Part shown: in pieces, positions 43,872 through 53,229 of the stretch
Position numbering within the stretch: the first letter of the stretch is position 1
Layout of the letters: each line of letters starts with the position of its first letter
From: JBFELO01 sp041552055
GTDB lineage: Bacteria > Acidobacteriota > Thermoanaerobaculia > Thermoanaerobaculales > Sulfomarinibacteraceae
Direction: 5' to 3'
Length of the DNA: 64,000 bases
Assembly: GCA_041552055.1 (NCBI GenBank)
Contig: JBFELO010000001.1
Span: forward strand, 1-64,000
Program-made: the position numbers and the translations under genes
Notes under the pieces: model-generated
Database searches by the model: none
What the model saw: the letters and a program-made list of their open reading frames with translations, nothing else
Told to the model about the DNA's origin: nothing

Positions 43872-44687
43872 TTAGCCCCGAAACAGCCCCTCACGCGGTC
43901 GAATCTCGGCCACGACACGCGTCGGGCCTGTGAACCGCACCGGACACCGAGGAGGGCCCCCCAGAGCCTCCACGACCAGCACGTCTCCCGAGGTCGTCCG
44001 CAGCCGAATCGCACCGACTCCCCGCCTCGCCATGACAACCAGCGCCGCCGCGACGACGCCCGACCCGCACGACAAGGTCTCGCCCTCGACTCCCCGCTCC
44101 CAGGTTCTGATGACGCCCGGGCTCTCGTCACCGGAAGTCACGAAATCCACGTTCGCACCGCCAGGACCGAGCTCGGGATGATGCCGCAGCGGCGGCGCGA
44201 TCATCTCCAGGTCCAGGCCGGTCGGGTCGCTCACCGGCACCACGAGGTGGGGCACGCCGACCTCCATGTAGCTGGCCTCCAGCCGTCGATCCCCGAGAGT
44301 GACGGCCATCGGCCGCGGCCCGTCGGGCGGGGCTGGAAGATCGAGCGACACCGATGCCTCGCACACCGTCGCTGTAATCGGCGCCCACCCGGTGTCCACG
44401 ACCAGGTTCGATCGACATCCGGCGAGCTCCACTGCTACACGTGCGGCGCAACGGGTGCCGTTGCCGCAAAAAGCCACACCCGAACCATCCGCATTGCGAT
44501 GCTCGAGCCGCACCCGATCGACGCCCTCGACCTCCACCAGCAGCACCCCGTCGGCGCCGATGCCCAGTCGGCGATGGCACAGCCTCCGCACCAGCTCGCG
44601 GTCCTCGGCGAGTCGGCCGACCCAGTCGCCCATGGCGAGCACGAAGTCGTTGCCCGCCCCTTCCACCTTGAGAAGAGCGGACGTCAT
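43872..44687 (-). CDS. dapF: Diaminopimelate epimerase
   Basis: Interconverts LL- and meso-diaminopimelate for lysine and peptidoglycan. The 271-residue protein has both catalytic cysteines: FCGNGTRC near 75 and SCGSGV near 214. It begins KVEGAGNDFVL, as expected. Its start overlaps the upstream lipoprotein gene by four bases. Confidence 0.94.
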   Translation of the reverse strand: MTSALLKVEGAGNDFVLAMGDWVGRLAEDRELVRRLCHRRLGIGADGVLLVEVEGVDRVRLEHRNADGSGVAFCGNGTRCAARVAVELAGCRSNLVVDTGWAPITATVCEASVSLDLPAPPDGPRPMAVTLGDRRLEASYMEVGVPHLVVPVSDPTGLDLEMIAPPLRHHPELGPGGANVDFVTSGDESPGVIRTWERGVEGETLSCGSGVVAAALVVMARRGVGAIRLRTTSGDVLVVEALGGPPRCPVRFTGPTRVVAEIRPREGLFRG

Positions 44688-45754
44688 GGCTGCGAGCCCA
44701 TCAGTGCCGTGCACGTCACGAGGTCAGAGCGGTTCTTCGCCTGATCGACCGCCCACACCCCATAGGTCAGGGTCCCGAGCGGGGGGTCACCGTCGTCGAA
44801 CACCACCTGCTGGTGGCGATCGGCCAAGGACTCCCAGTCGCCGTCGTCCACGCGGCGCGCGACGCTGTACCACGCCGCATCCGCAGACTCCTGCCAGCGG
44901 ATCCGCACCCGCTCGGCCTCCGGCAGGCACACCACGTTCGAGGGTGCCGCCGGCGGGTAGATGTCGGGGAAGTCGAGAGTGACCGACTCGCCGGGCTCGC
45001 CCACCACTCGGCCGCCGTCCTCGGCCTTCACCGACCTCAATCGGTAGCTCCATGCCCTGCCCTGCTCGGCTCCAGCGTCGCGCCATCGATCCCCAGTCAC
45101 CGGCTCGCGGGTCACGACCCGCCAGGCTTCGTCCCCCTTCCTCTCCACCAGGGCAGCCGTCGCCGGTATCGGACTCCACGTGAGGATGATCCCGTCCGCC
45201 GAGGGAGCGGCCTCGAGGCCTGTCGGCGGGGATGGAGGGAGTCGCGGCACGATCCGCGCGATGTTGGAGTACTCCGATGGTCTCTTCCGGCAGCAGATGG
45301 TCCGCACCGCGTACCACAGCACCTTGCGATCATCACCCCCTCGAACCTCTTGCCACACGTCCAGGTCGTCCCGGTATCGCAACTTCAAGCCCCGGGTGGC
45401 GTCTGCGATTCCCGCCTCGTTGAGGGACACGAGCAGCTCGCTCTCCGCCTCGAGCAATTGGTAGCGGATCGCGCGGTCCCTGCTGGTCACGTCGGGTGGC
45501 TCCTGGCCCGCCGGTATGGTCGCGCGCCACACCTCGACCGCTTCCACGTCCGGCAACGGCCCGCCCGCAGTCGTGATGTCCGGATAGCTCCACGTCAACA
45601 CCGCCTCGCGACCCTCCTGATAGACCTCGAGATCACGGGTCGTGTCGGCAACTCTCACCTGCGGCGGCAGCGGTGGGCCCTTGCGCCCACAACCGGTCGC
45701 AACCAGCACCACCAGGGCCAGAACCGTCCAGCGCACGAGGTCGCGTCCGAGCAC
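44684..45754 (-). CDS. Fibronectin-type-III lipoprotein with LptM-like N-terminus
   Basis: A 356-residue lipoprotein. The signal ends at lipobox VATGC (Cys22), immediately followed by GRKGPPLPP. This closely resembles the mature start of LptM/YifL (CGxKGPLxxP), which assists LptD maturation. In proteobacteria the small lptM gene also sits just upstream of dapF, as here. The rest is unlike LptM: three FN3-like beta domains (about 40-165, 172-262 and 268-350) with repeats such as VEVWRAT, LVERKGDE and YSVARRVDDGDWE. A CC pair lies near 153. The role is unknown; an LPS-transport link is inference. It is 9 bases after hslU. Confidence 0.72.
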   Translation of the reverse strand: MLGRDLVRWTVLALVVLVATGCGRKGPPLPPQVRVADTTRDLEVYQEGREAVLTWSYPDITTAGGPLPDVEAVEVWRATIPAGQEPPDVTSRDRAIRYQLLEAESELLVSLNEAGIADATRGLKLRYRDDLDVWQEVRGGDDRKVLWYAVRTICCRKRPSEYSNIARIVPRLPPSPPTGLEAAPSADGIILTWSPIPATAALVERKGDEAWRVVTREPVTGDRWRDAGAEQGRAWSYRLRSVKAEDGGRVVGEPGESVTLDFPDIYPPAAPSNVVCLPEAERVRIRWQESADAAWYSVARRVDDGDWESLADRHQQVVFDDGDPPLGTLTYGVWAVDQAKNRSDLVTCTALMGSQP

Positions 45755-45763
45755 GGTGTCACC

Positions 45764-47086
45764 TCAGAGGATGTACCGCGCCAGGTCGCGGTCCTTGACC
45801 AGGGCATCCAGCTTGTCGTGCACCATCTCCTCGGTGACCCGGTGTGCCTCTCCGGCCCTGTCGGGAGCGTCGAAGGAGACGTCCTCGAGCAGCTTCTCCA
45901 TCACAGTGTGCAGCCGACGAGCGCCGATGTTCTCGGCCGAGCCGTTGATCTCGGCCGCGACCGCGGCGAGTGCTCGGATCGCACCCTCGGTGAAGACGAG
46001 CTCCACCTTTTCGGTGGCCAGAAGCTCGGTGTACTGTCGCACCAGCGAGTTGTCCGGTTCCACGAGGATCCGCTCGAACTCCTCGGCACCCAGCGAGCCC
46101 AGCTCCACACGGATGGGGAATCGGCCCTGCATCTCGGGGATCAGGTCGGCGGGCCGAGCGACGTGGAACGCCCCGGCGGCGATGAACAGGACGTGGTCGG
46201 TCCGAACCGCTCCGTACCTGGTGGTCACGGTGGTGCCTTCGACGATGGGCAGCAGGTCCCGCTGCACCCCTTCGCGGGACACATCCGGTCCACGCGCCGC
46301 ATCCTCTCTCGATGCGATCTTGTCGATCTCGTCCAGGAAGACGATGCCTTCCTGCTCCACCCGCTGTAACGCCTCCACCTCGACCTGCGACCGATCGATA
46401 AGCTTGTCCTCCTCCTCTGCTATCAGCACGCGACGCGCCTCCGACACCCTCATCCGCTTGCGCGCCTTGCGGCCGAACATGCCGCCGAACAGGTCCTTGA
46501 AGTCGATGCCCATCGACTCGGTCCCTTGCGGCGTGAACATCTCGAGGGTCGGAATGCGCTGCTCCGCCACCTCGAGCTCGATCTCCTGCTCCTCCAGCAG
46601 CCCGTCGCGGAGCGGCTTCTTCAGGGCTTTCCGGCGCTCCTCGAGTGCGTCGCCGACCCCCGACGAGGACGTCACCAATAGGTCCAGCAGCCGATCCTCG
46701 GCGGCCCGTTCGGCCCGGACTCTGACCTCCTTCACCCGTTCGTCCCGTACCAGCTGGATGCCGGCCTCGACGAGGTCTCGCACGATCGAGTCCACGTCAC
46801 GCCCGACGTATCCGACCTCGGTGAACTTCGAGGCTTCGACCTTGAGGAAGGGCGAACCGGTGAGCCGTGCCAGCCGGCGCGCGATCTCGGTCTTCCCGAC
46901 CCCGGTCGGGCCCATCATGATGATGTTCTTGGGCGCGACCTCTTCGCGGAGCTCGGGGGACAGCTGCTGCCGCCGCCATCGGTTCCGCAGCGCGACCGCG
47001 ACCGCGCGTTTGGCGGCATCCTGCCCGATGATGAACCGATCGAGTGCGGCCACGGTCTCCTTGGGCGTCATCGCCTCGACGCTCAC
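45764..47086 (-). CDS. hslU: ATP-dependent protease ATPase subunit HslU
   Basis: The unfoldase of the HslUV protease. The 440-residue AAA+ protein has FIIGQDAAKRAVAVALRNRW near 18, Walker A GPTGVGKT near 59, the pore motif GYVGRDV near 91, Walker B GIVFLDEIDKIA near 249 and the C-terminal tail LARYIL that docks into HslV. The start is GTG, overlapping hslV by four bases. Confidence 0.96.
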   Translation of the reverse strand: MSVEAMTPKETVAALDRFIIGQDAAKRAVAVALRNRWRRQQLSPELREEVAPKNIIMMGPTGVGKTEIARRLARLTGSPFLKVEASKFTEVGYVGRDVDSIVRDLVEAGIQLVRDERVKEVRVRAERAAEDRLLDLLVTSSSGVGDALEERRKALKKPLRDGLLEEQEIELEVAEQRIPTLEMFTPQGTESMGIDFKDLFGGMFGRKARKRMRVSEARRVLIAEEEDKLIDRSQVEVEALQRVEQEGIVFLDEIDKIASREDAARGPDVSREGVQRDLLPIVEGTTVTTRYGAVRTDHVLFIAAGAFHVARPADLIPEMQGRFPIRVELGSLGAEEFERILVEPDNSLVRQYTELLATEKVELVFTEGAIRALAAVAAEINGSAENIGARRLHTVMEKLLEDVSFDAPDRAGEAHRVTEEMVHDKLDALVKDRDLARYIL

Positions 47087-47622
47087 GAGCTCAGCTCCTC
47101 GATGGTCACCCGGTCGTTGGTGTAGATGTCGATGGACGCTGCGATCGTCAGCGCCTCTTGCACGACTTCACGAGCGCCCAGATCGGTGTGCCGCAACAAC
47201 GCCCGTGCCGCCGCGAGCGCGTAGCTCCCGCCGGACCCCGCCGCCACCACCTCATCGTCCGGCGACAGCACCTCGCCGGTTCCGGATATCAGCAGGGTGG
47301 TCGATTGATCCGCAGCGATCAGGAGCGCCTCGAGATGGCGCAGCGCCCGGTCGGTGCGCCACTCCCGGGCCAGCTCGACGGCTGCCCGTTCGAGGTTGTG
47401 GCCAAACTCCTCCAGCTTCGCCTCGAATCGGGTGAAGAGGGCGAGGGCATCGGCGACCGAGCCGGCAAAACCGGCCACCACCCTTCCCCCGGCCAGCCGT
47501 CGCACCTTGGCCGCACCGTGCTTCATGACCGTCGTGCCGAGCGTCACCTGTCCGTCGGAGCCGACCGCCACGGTCCCCTCGCGGCGTACCGCCACCACCG
47601 TCGTGTGCCGCCACTCTTCCAT
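47083..47622 (-). CDS. hslV: ATP-dependent protease subunit HslV
   Basis: The proteolytic chamber of HslUV. The 179-residue protein has the N-terminal nucleophile threonine at residue 7 (HTTVVAVRREG), so a six-residue propeptide MEEWRH must be removed. DGQVTLGTTVMKHGAAKVRRL and AGFAGSVADALALFTRFEAKL are standard. Frame continues upstream but without family similarity. Confidence 0.96.
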   Translation of the reverse strand: MEEWRHTTVVAVRREGTVAVGSDGQVTLGTTVMKHGAAKVRRLAGGRVVAGFAGSVADALALFTRFEAKLEEFGHNLERAAVELAREWRTDRALRHLEALLIAADQSTTLLISGTGEVLSPDDEVVAAGSGGSYALAAARALLRHTDLGAREVVQEALTIAASIDIYTNDRVTIEELSS

Positions 47623-47747
47623 CCCGCACCTCCGATCCGACATTGTGGACCGACAGCCGTGGAGGTGCAAGGTTCAGGGAGCAGGGAACAAGGAGCAAGG
47701 TCAAATAGAGAATCTGTAGGAGCGCGCGGTGGGGCGAAGAGAGGGGG

Positions 47748-50054
47748 CTAGACCTTCTCCAGCTTGGCGATGGTCGGCACCAGCGTCTTGCGCCCCGCCC
47801 GATCGAAGTACACCACCAGCTTGAGATTGCCACCGCGACCCTGGCAGCTGAGCACGACACCGCTCCCGAAACGCTGGTGGCGAACCCGGTCTCCCGGACG
47901 CCAGCCTGCGCCGCTGGCGTCGGTCACGGTCGCCTGGACGACACCCCTTGCACGCCTGCGTCGAGCTTTGACGCCCGGTCGGGCCGCCGCCGTCGCCGCT
48001 GCAGACTCTGCGCCGGGCGTCTCCGTTCCAGCACCGAGTGTTGCCTCGGAGACGTCCTCGAACTCGTCGACGGGCAGCTCGTACAGGAAGCGCGAGGGTC
48101 GGGTCGGTTGTCTCTGGCCGAACAGAAACCGCGTTCGGGCGGCACTGAGGGCCAGCCGGCGTCGTGCCCGGGTCATCCCCACGTAGGCCAGTCTCCGCTC
48201 CTCCTCGAGCCCATCGAAATCGTCTCGGGAGTTGGCGTGCGGCAGCAAGCCGTCCTCGAACCCAACCAGGAACACGACATCGAACTCCAGCCCCTTCGCA
48301 GCGTGCAGGGTCATCACCGACAACGCGTCCGGTGAGCCCTCGTCGTCTGCGTCCGACAGCAGCGCCACCGCGTCGAGGAACTCGTCCAGCGACTGACCCT
48401 GGACCTCGGCCTCGGCCACCGCGGACGCCAGCTGCTGCAGGTTCTCCCGTCGTGCTACCCGCTCCTCGGCCTCGCCTTCATACATCAAAAGCAATCCGGA
48501 CGCCTCCAACAGCCAGCCGACGAAATCGCCCCCACTCAACAGCTCTCGCTGCTCCTGCGCCTGCCCGAAGAGCTCGAAAAACTTCTCGAGGGAGACTCGG
48601 GCACGCCTGGTGAGACCCTCCGGCAGCTCTCGGGCAGCGGCTGACAGGGCCAGCCCGCCGGTGGCGGCGTGTCGCGTGACAACGTCGAGGGTCGCCGCAC
48701 CTATGCCGCGCGCCGGCACGTTGACGACCCTCTGGAACGCGAGGGTGTCGTCCGGCCGGACCACGAGTCTCAGGTACGCCAGGGCGTGCTTCACCTCCTC
48801 CCGTTGCCAGAACCGCAACCCGCCGACGACCCGGTGCGGCAGCCGCCGCCGCGTGAACTCCTCCTCGAAGGCACGCGTCTGCGCGTTGGTGCGGACCAGC
48901 ACCGACATCGCCTGGTAGGGGAACTCCGCGTTCAGCTCCTCCACCCGGTCGGCGACCCAGCGCGCCTCGGCCCGTTCGTCATCACCGATGTACAGCCGCA
49001 CCGATTCGCCGCCGGTCTGGCTGGTGTACAGACGCTTGCCGCGTCGCTGCACGTTCTTGCTGATCAGATGTCCGGCCAACGACAGGATCGGCGCGGTCGA
49101 CCGGTAGTTCTCCTCCAGTGCCACCACCCGCGCACCCGGAAAGTGGCGCTCGAACGAGAGGATGTTCGCCATCTCCGCCCCTCGCCACCGGTAGATGGCC
49201 TGGTCCTCGTCGCCGACGGCGGTGATGTTGCCAGGATCTGTCAGCACCCTGGCCAGGAGATCCAACTGGAGGCGGTTGGTGTCCTGGAACTCATCCACGA
49301 GCAGCCACCGCACACGTCGCTGCACCTCGTGGCGAAGCCTCTCGTGTCGATCCAGCAGCTGAAGCGCCAGCAGCAGCATGTCGTCGAAGTCCACCACCCC
49401 GGCGGATCGTTTGAGCTCTCCGTAACGACGCCACAAGGCCGCGGTGGTGGCCCGGCCGGGGTCGGCCTCGAGCTGCTTCGGACTCCGCCTCTGGTTGACC
49501 TGACGCGAGATTTCGGCCAGCACGGCTCGTGGGGCGTGGTCACGGGGGTCGGTGCCGAGCTCCTTGAGGGCCCGATTCATGAGCGATCGTTGATCGTCGC
49601 TGTCGGCGATGGCAAAGCGCTCTCCAAGACCCGCCTCGGAGGGATGTCGACGCAGAAGCTCGAGCGACCAACGATGGAACGTACCGACGAATCCACCCCT
49701 CATGCTGCCGCGGGTCAGACGCTCCACGCGATCGTGCATCTCGCGCGCCGCCTTGTTGGTGAAGGTCACCGCGGTGATCTCGTGAGGTCGGGCCGCGCCC
49801 GACGCGAGCAGGTGCGCGATCCGGTAGGTGATGACACGGGTCTTTCCGGAGCCCGCGCCCGCCAACACGAGCAGCGGACCCTCGCCGTGGGTCACGGCGT
49901 CTCGCTGGGGCGGGTTCAGATCCTGCAGCAGGTCGCGCACTTGAGGTACGGCTCCATCGATTTGGTTCCACCGGTCGGTTCGGTTTGACGACGCCGAGAC
50001 CAGTTCGCACCGTCTTCCAACGCCAACGGTTCTGCCACCGGCGCGAAGGATCAT
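47748..50054 (-). CDS. UvrD/PcrA-type 3'-5' DNA helicase
   Basis: A superfamily 1A helicase of about 768 residues. Walker A is LAGAGSGKTRVIT. Further motifs are TFTNKAAREM (Ia), VDEFQDTN (II), AVGDEDQAIYRWRGA (III), LEENYRST (IV), VMTLHAAKGLEFDVVFLVG (V) and VGMTRARRRL (VI). The C-terminal end (WRPGDRVRHQRFGSGVVLS) is the Tudor-like domain that binds RNA polymerase in PcrA/UvrD. The start is unclear: a GTG at 49940 would remove 38 residues that show no family similarity. Roles are nucleotide excision and mismatch repair. Confidence 0.9.
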   Translation of the reverse strand: MILRAGGRTVGVGRRCELVSASSNRTDRWNQIDGAVPQVRDLLQDLNPPQRDAVTHGEGPLLVLAGAGSGKTRVITYRIAHLLASGAARPHEITAVTFTNKAAREMHDRVERLTRGSMRGGFVGTFHRWSLELLRRHPSEAGLGERFAIADSDDQRSLMNRALKELGTDPRDHAPRAVLAEISRQVNQRRSPKQLEADPGRATTAALWRRYGELKRSAGVVDFDDMLLLALQLLDRHERLRHEVQRRVRWLLVDEFQDTNRLQLDLLARVLTDPGNITAVGDEDQAIYRWRGAEMANILSFERHFPGARVVALEENYRSTAPILSLAGHLISKNVQRRGKRLYTSQTGGESVRLYIGDDERAEARWVADRVEELNAEFPYQAMSVLVRTNAQTRAFEEEFTRRRLPHRVVGGLRFWQREEVKHALAYLRLVVRPDDTLAFQRVVNVPARGIGAATLDVVTRHAATGGLALSAAARELPEGLTRRARVSLEKFFELFGQAQEQRELLSGGDFVGWLLEASGLLLMYEGEAEERVARRENLQQLASAVAEAEVQGQSLDEFLDAVALLSDADDEGSPDALSVMTLHAAKGLEFDVVFLVGFEDGLLPHANSRDDFDGLEEERRLAYVGMTRARRRLALSAARTRFLFGQRQPTRPSRFLYELPVDEFEDVSEATLGAGTETPGAESAAATAAARPGVKARRRRARGVVQATVTDASGAGWRPGDRVRHQRFGSGVVLSCQGRGGNLKLVVYFDRAGRKTLVPTIAKLEKV

Positions 50055-50107
50055 TCTCGGGCCTCGATCAGCAAATTGCAATCAGCGCTCGGGCGGAATG
50101 GCGCGCC

Positions 50108-51934
50108 CTATTCGACCGTCACCGACTTCGCCAGGTTGCGCGGTTGATCGACGTCCTGGCCGAGTTCCACGGCGACGTTGTAGGCCAGGAGTTGGAGCGG
50201 CAGGACCGCCACAACCGGCTGCAGCAGCGGGTGGACGCGAGGCACCGGGAGCACGAGGTCCGCGACCTGCTCCACCTCTTCCGCGTCCCGCTCAGCGACC
50301 GCGATCACCGTTGCGCCGCGCGCCTTCACCTCCATCAGGTTGCCCAACAACTTGCCGCGGGTCGGGGTGTCGAGTGCCACCGCCACGACCGGGAAACGGT
50401 CCTCCACCAGCGCGATCGGGCCATGCTTCATCTCGCCGGCCGGATAGCCCTCGGCGTGGAGGTAGCTCAGCTCTTTCAGCTTGAGCGCTCCCTCCAGGGC
50501 GATCGGGTACAGAATGCCGCGCCCGAGGTACAACGAGGACCTTGCCGTCAGGACTTCGGTCCCGCGCTGATACACCCGCCGTTCCGCCCGCAGAGTCTCC
50601 TCCACCGCCAACGGCAATCGCTGCAGCTCCGTCACCAACTGGGCGTCGGCGGAGTCCGCCAGGCCGCGGGCGCGGCGCAGTCCGAGCGCCAGCAACAGCA
50701 GGGCCACGAGCTGGGTCGTGAAGGCCTTGGTCGAGGCGACTCCGACCTCGGGCCCCGCCTGGGTCAGCATGCGATCGGCGGCGAGCCTCCAGGACGACGA
50801 CCCGCGCACGTTGCAGATCGTGCCGAGCCTGGCCCCACCGTCGCGCGCCAGCTCCATGGCTGCGAGGGTATCGGCCGTCTCGCCGGACTGGGTGACACCG
50901 ACCACCAACACGTCGCCAGCGAGGAGTGGAGCGCGGTACCGATACTCTGAGGCGTAGTCGACCTCGGTCGCCAACCCGGCCAGCGACTCGATCAGAAACT
51001 TGCCGACCTGGGCGGCGTGCCAGGAGGTGCCGCAGGCCACCAGGTGGACCCGCGCGACGGTTGCCAGCTCCTGCGACGTGAAGCCGGAGCCCTCGAGCCG
51101 GATCGCCGCCCGATCACTCGACAGGTACGACCGCACCGTGTTGCGGATCGCATCGGGCTGCTCGAAGATCTCCTTGAGCATGAAGTGGCGGTAGCCACCC
51201 TTCTCGACGCGACCGGCATCCCAGTCGAGGGTCTCCTCCGGCCGCTCGACGGGGTCGCCGCCGCTGCTCAGCACACGCACGCCTCCTCGCCGCACGTCCG
51301 CGATGTCCCCGTTTTCGAGAAACACCACGCGCCGGGTACGATGGAGCAACGCCGTGACGTCCGAGGCGACGATGTTCTCGCCCTCACCGAGCCCCAGGAC
51401 CAGCGGCGGCCCCTGCCGAAAGGCCACGACCTGGTCCGGATCCGCCCGGTGCACCGCCACCACTGCGAATTGGCCGTGCAAGCGAGGCAGAACCGCTACG
51501 ACTCTGGAAATCAGGCCGCCCTGCTCCCGGCCGAGCAGCTGGGCGATGAGTTCGGTATCGGTATCGGATTTCAGCTCGATGCCCGCTTCGATCAGTTCCT
51601 GACGCAACCCAGCGTAGTTCTCGAGAATCCCGTTGTGGACCACGGCGACGGTACCGGCAGCGTCGGTCTGCGGGTGGGCGTTCGCCTCGGTCGGCGCGCC
51701 GTGCGTGGCCCAACGGGTGTGGCCGAGGCCGACGGTTCCGTGCAACGGCTGGTGATAGGCGAGTTGCTGTAGATTGTGGAGCTTGCCCGCCGCACGCAGA
51801 ATCTGGATCCCACCGCCCTCACCGAGCACGGCCAAACCAGCGGAGTCGTAGCCTCGATACTCGAGTCGGCGAAGGCCGTCGAGCAGGACCGGCACGACCT
51901 CCTCAGACCCCGCGCAACCGATGATCCCACACAT
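50108..51934 (-). CDS. glmS: Glutamine-fructose-6-phosphate aminotransferase (isomerizing)
   Basis: Commits fructose-6-phosphate to amino sugars for peptidoglycan and lipid A. The 608-residue protein has the N-terminal nucleophile Cys2 (MCGIIGC), LRRLEYRGYDSAGLAVL near 20, HNGILEN near 100, two SIS domains (CGTSWHAAQVGKF, SQSGETADTLAAME) and the C-terminal KSVTVE. No glmS ribozyme could be recognised upstream. Transaldolase and transketolase follow upstream in the same direction, joining pentose phosphate flow to this step. Confidence 0.96.
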   Translation of the reverse strand: MCGIIGCAGSEEVVPVLLDGLRRLEYRGYDSAGLAVLGEGGGIQILRAAGKLHNLQQLAYHQPLHGTVGLGHTRWATHGAPTEANAHPQTDAAGTVAVVHNGILENYAGLRQELIEAGIELKSDTDTELIAQLLGREQGGLISRVVAVLPRLHGQFAVVAVHRADPDQVVAFRQGPPLVLGLGEGENIVASDVTALLHRTRRVVFLENGDIADVRRGGVRVLSSGGDPVERPEETLDWDAGRVEKGGYRHFMLKEIFEQPDAIRNTVRSYLSSDRAAIRLEGSGFTSQELATVARVHLVACGTSWHAAQVGKFLIESLAGLATEVDYASEYRYRAPLLAGDVLVVGVTQSGETADTLAAMELARDGGARLGTICNVRGSSSWRLAADRMLTQAGPEVGVASTKAFTTQLVALLLLALGLRRARGLADSADAQLVTELQRLPLAVEETLRAERRVYQRGTEVLTARSSLYLGRGILYPIALEGALKLKELSYLHAEGYPAGEMKHGPIALVEDRFPVVAVALDTPTRGKLLGNLMEVKARGATVIAVAERDAEEVEQVADLVLPVPRVHPLLQPVVAVLPLQLLAYNVAVELGQDVDQPRNLAKSVTVE

Positions 51935-52033
51935 CGTCGAGCCTCCTCAGCGAACTCTCATCATCATAGGGAATCTTACCTCCACGACGAGACCGGTGTC
52001 GGCACGCCCCTCAGCCGCGCGTCCTTGCTGGGA

Positions 52034-53137
52034 TCACGGAGTGACCCGGGCGCGCAGGGCCGTGGAAAGCGCCGCCATCAGGCTGTCGAACGACTCGGCA
52101 AAGGCAGCCACGCCGTCCACCTGCAGCTGCCTCGTGATCGTTTCGAGGTCGATTCCCGCGGCTGCCAGTCGGTCCAGAATCCCGTCGGCGCTCGCCATGC
52201 CATCGATCAGCGCCGACCGGGGACGACCGTGGTCTCGGAAGGCCTCCAACGTGGCCATTGGCAGCGTGTTGACGGTGTCCGGTCCGACCAACTCCTCGAC
52301 GTACTTGACGTCCGAGTACGCGGGATTCTTGGTGCTGGTCGAGGCCCACAACGGTCGCTGGACCCTCGCACCACGTCCCGCCAGGGCCTTGAACTCCTCG
52401 CCGGAAAAGGTCTCGCCAAACCGACGATAGGCGAGCTGGGCGTTGGCCGTGGCCGCGGTGCCACGCAGTTCGAGCGCGTCCTGGGTCCCGATCTCCTCCA
52501 GCCTCGAGTCCACCTTGGAATCCACCCTGCTGACGAAGAACGACGCCACCGACGCCACCCGAGCGGGCTCTGCGCAGCGCGCCAACCCGGCCAGGTAGGC
52601 CCCGGCCACCGCCTCGTAGTCGGCGAGCGAGAACATCAGGGTGGCGTTGATGTTGATCCCGGCCCCGATCAACTCCTCGATTGCCGGAATTCCGGGCGCG
52701 GTCGCCGGTACCTTGATCATGAGATTGGCCCGGTCCACGGCGCGCCACAGCCGCCTCGCCTCCGCCACGGTCCCCTCGGTGTCGTGGGCGAGATGGGGCG
52801 ACACCTCGAGGCTCACGAAGCCGTCGCCTCCCTCCGACACGTCGTACACCGATCTCAGGACGTCGGCGGCACGCCGGATATCCTCGATCGCGAGGGCCTC
52901 GTACAGCTCGTCAGTGGTAATCTCCGGCCGCTTGGACAACAGTGCATCGATCTGCCCATCGTAGGCGCCGCTCGAGGTGATCGCAGCGCAGAAGATCGAC
53001 GGGTTCGAGGTGACCCCCCGCACACCGTCCTCGGCCACCAGGCGGGCGAGTCCGTCTCCCATCACCAGGTCGCGCTCGATGAAGTCGAGCCACACCGCCT
53101 GCCGGTGCTCCTCCCACAACTGCCGCAGTGGATTCAT
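52034..53137 (-). CDS. tal: Transaldolase
   Basis: Moves a dihydroxyacetone unit between sugar phosphates. The 367-residue protein is of the longer, actinobacterial-type transaldolase class. It has GVTSNPSIFCAAI near 42, the Schiff-base Lys in NLMIKVPAT near 140, NATLMFSLADYEAV near 166 and LWASTSTKNP near 263. It sits between transketolase and glmS and is separated from transketolase by a hexamer-type repeat. Confidence 0.93.
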   Translation of the reverse strand: MNPLRQLWEEHRQAVWLDFIERDLVMGDGLARLVAEDGVRGVTSNPSIFCAAITSSGAYDGQIDALLSKRPEITTDELYEALAIEDIRRAADVLRSVYDVSEGGDGFVSLEVSPHLAHDTEGTVAEARRLWRAVDRANLMIKVPATAPGIPAIEELIGAGININATLMFSLADYEAVAGAYLAGLARCAEPARVASVASFFVSRVDSKVDSRLEEIGTQDALELRGTAATANAQLAYRRFGETFSGEEFKALAGRGARVQRPLWASTSTKNPAYSDVKYVEELVGPDTVNTLPMATLEAFRDHGRPRSALIDGMASADGILDRLAAAGIDLETITRQLQVDGVAAFAESFDSLMAALSTALRARVTP

Positions 53138-53160
53138 CTCACCTCCCCATCAACCCGCAG

Positions 53161-53200
53161 TGTCTCCGTCCCCGCATCCGCGTCCGCGTCCGCGTCCGAA
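53161..53200. repeat. Hexamer-type tandem repeat between tal and tkt
   Basis: Seven successive NTCCGN/GTCCGC units read along the plus strand. No clear inverted arm follows, unlike most other copies. Confidence 0.6.
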
Positions 53201-53229
53201 CACACCGCACACGAGATTCGCGTCCAACC

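Noticed and set aside
51935..52033. Possible glmS ribozyme upstream of glmS
   Set aside because: Only 99 bases lie between tal and glmS, and none of the ribozyme's conserved core could be found.
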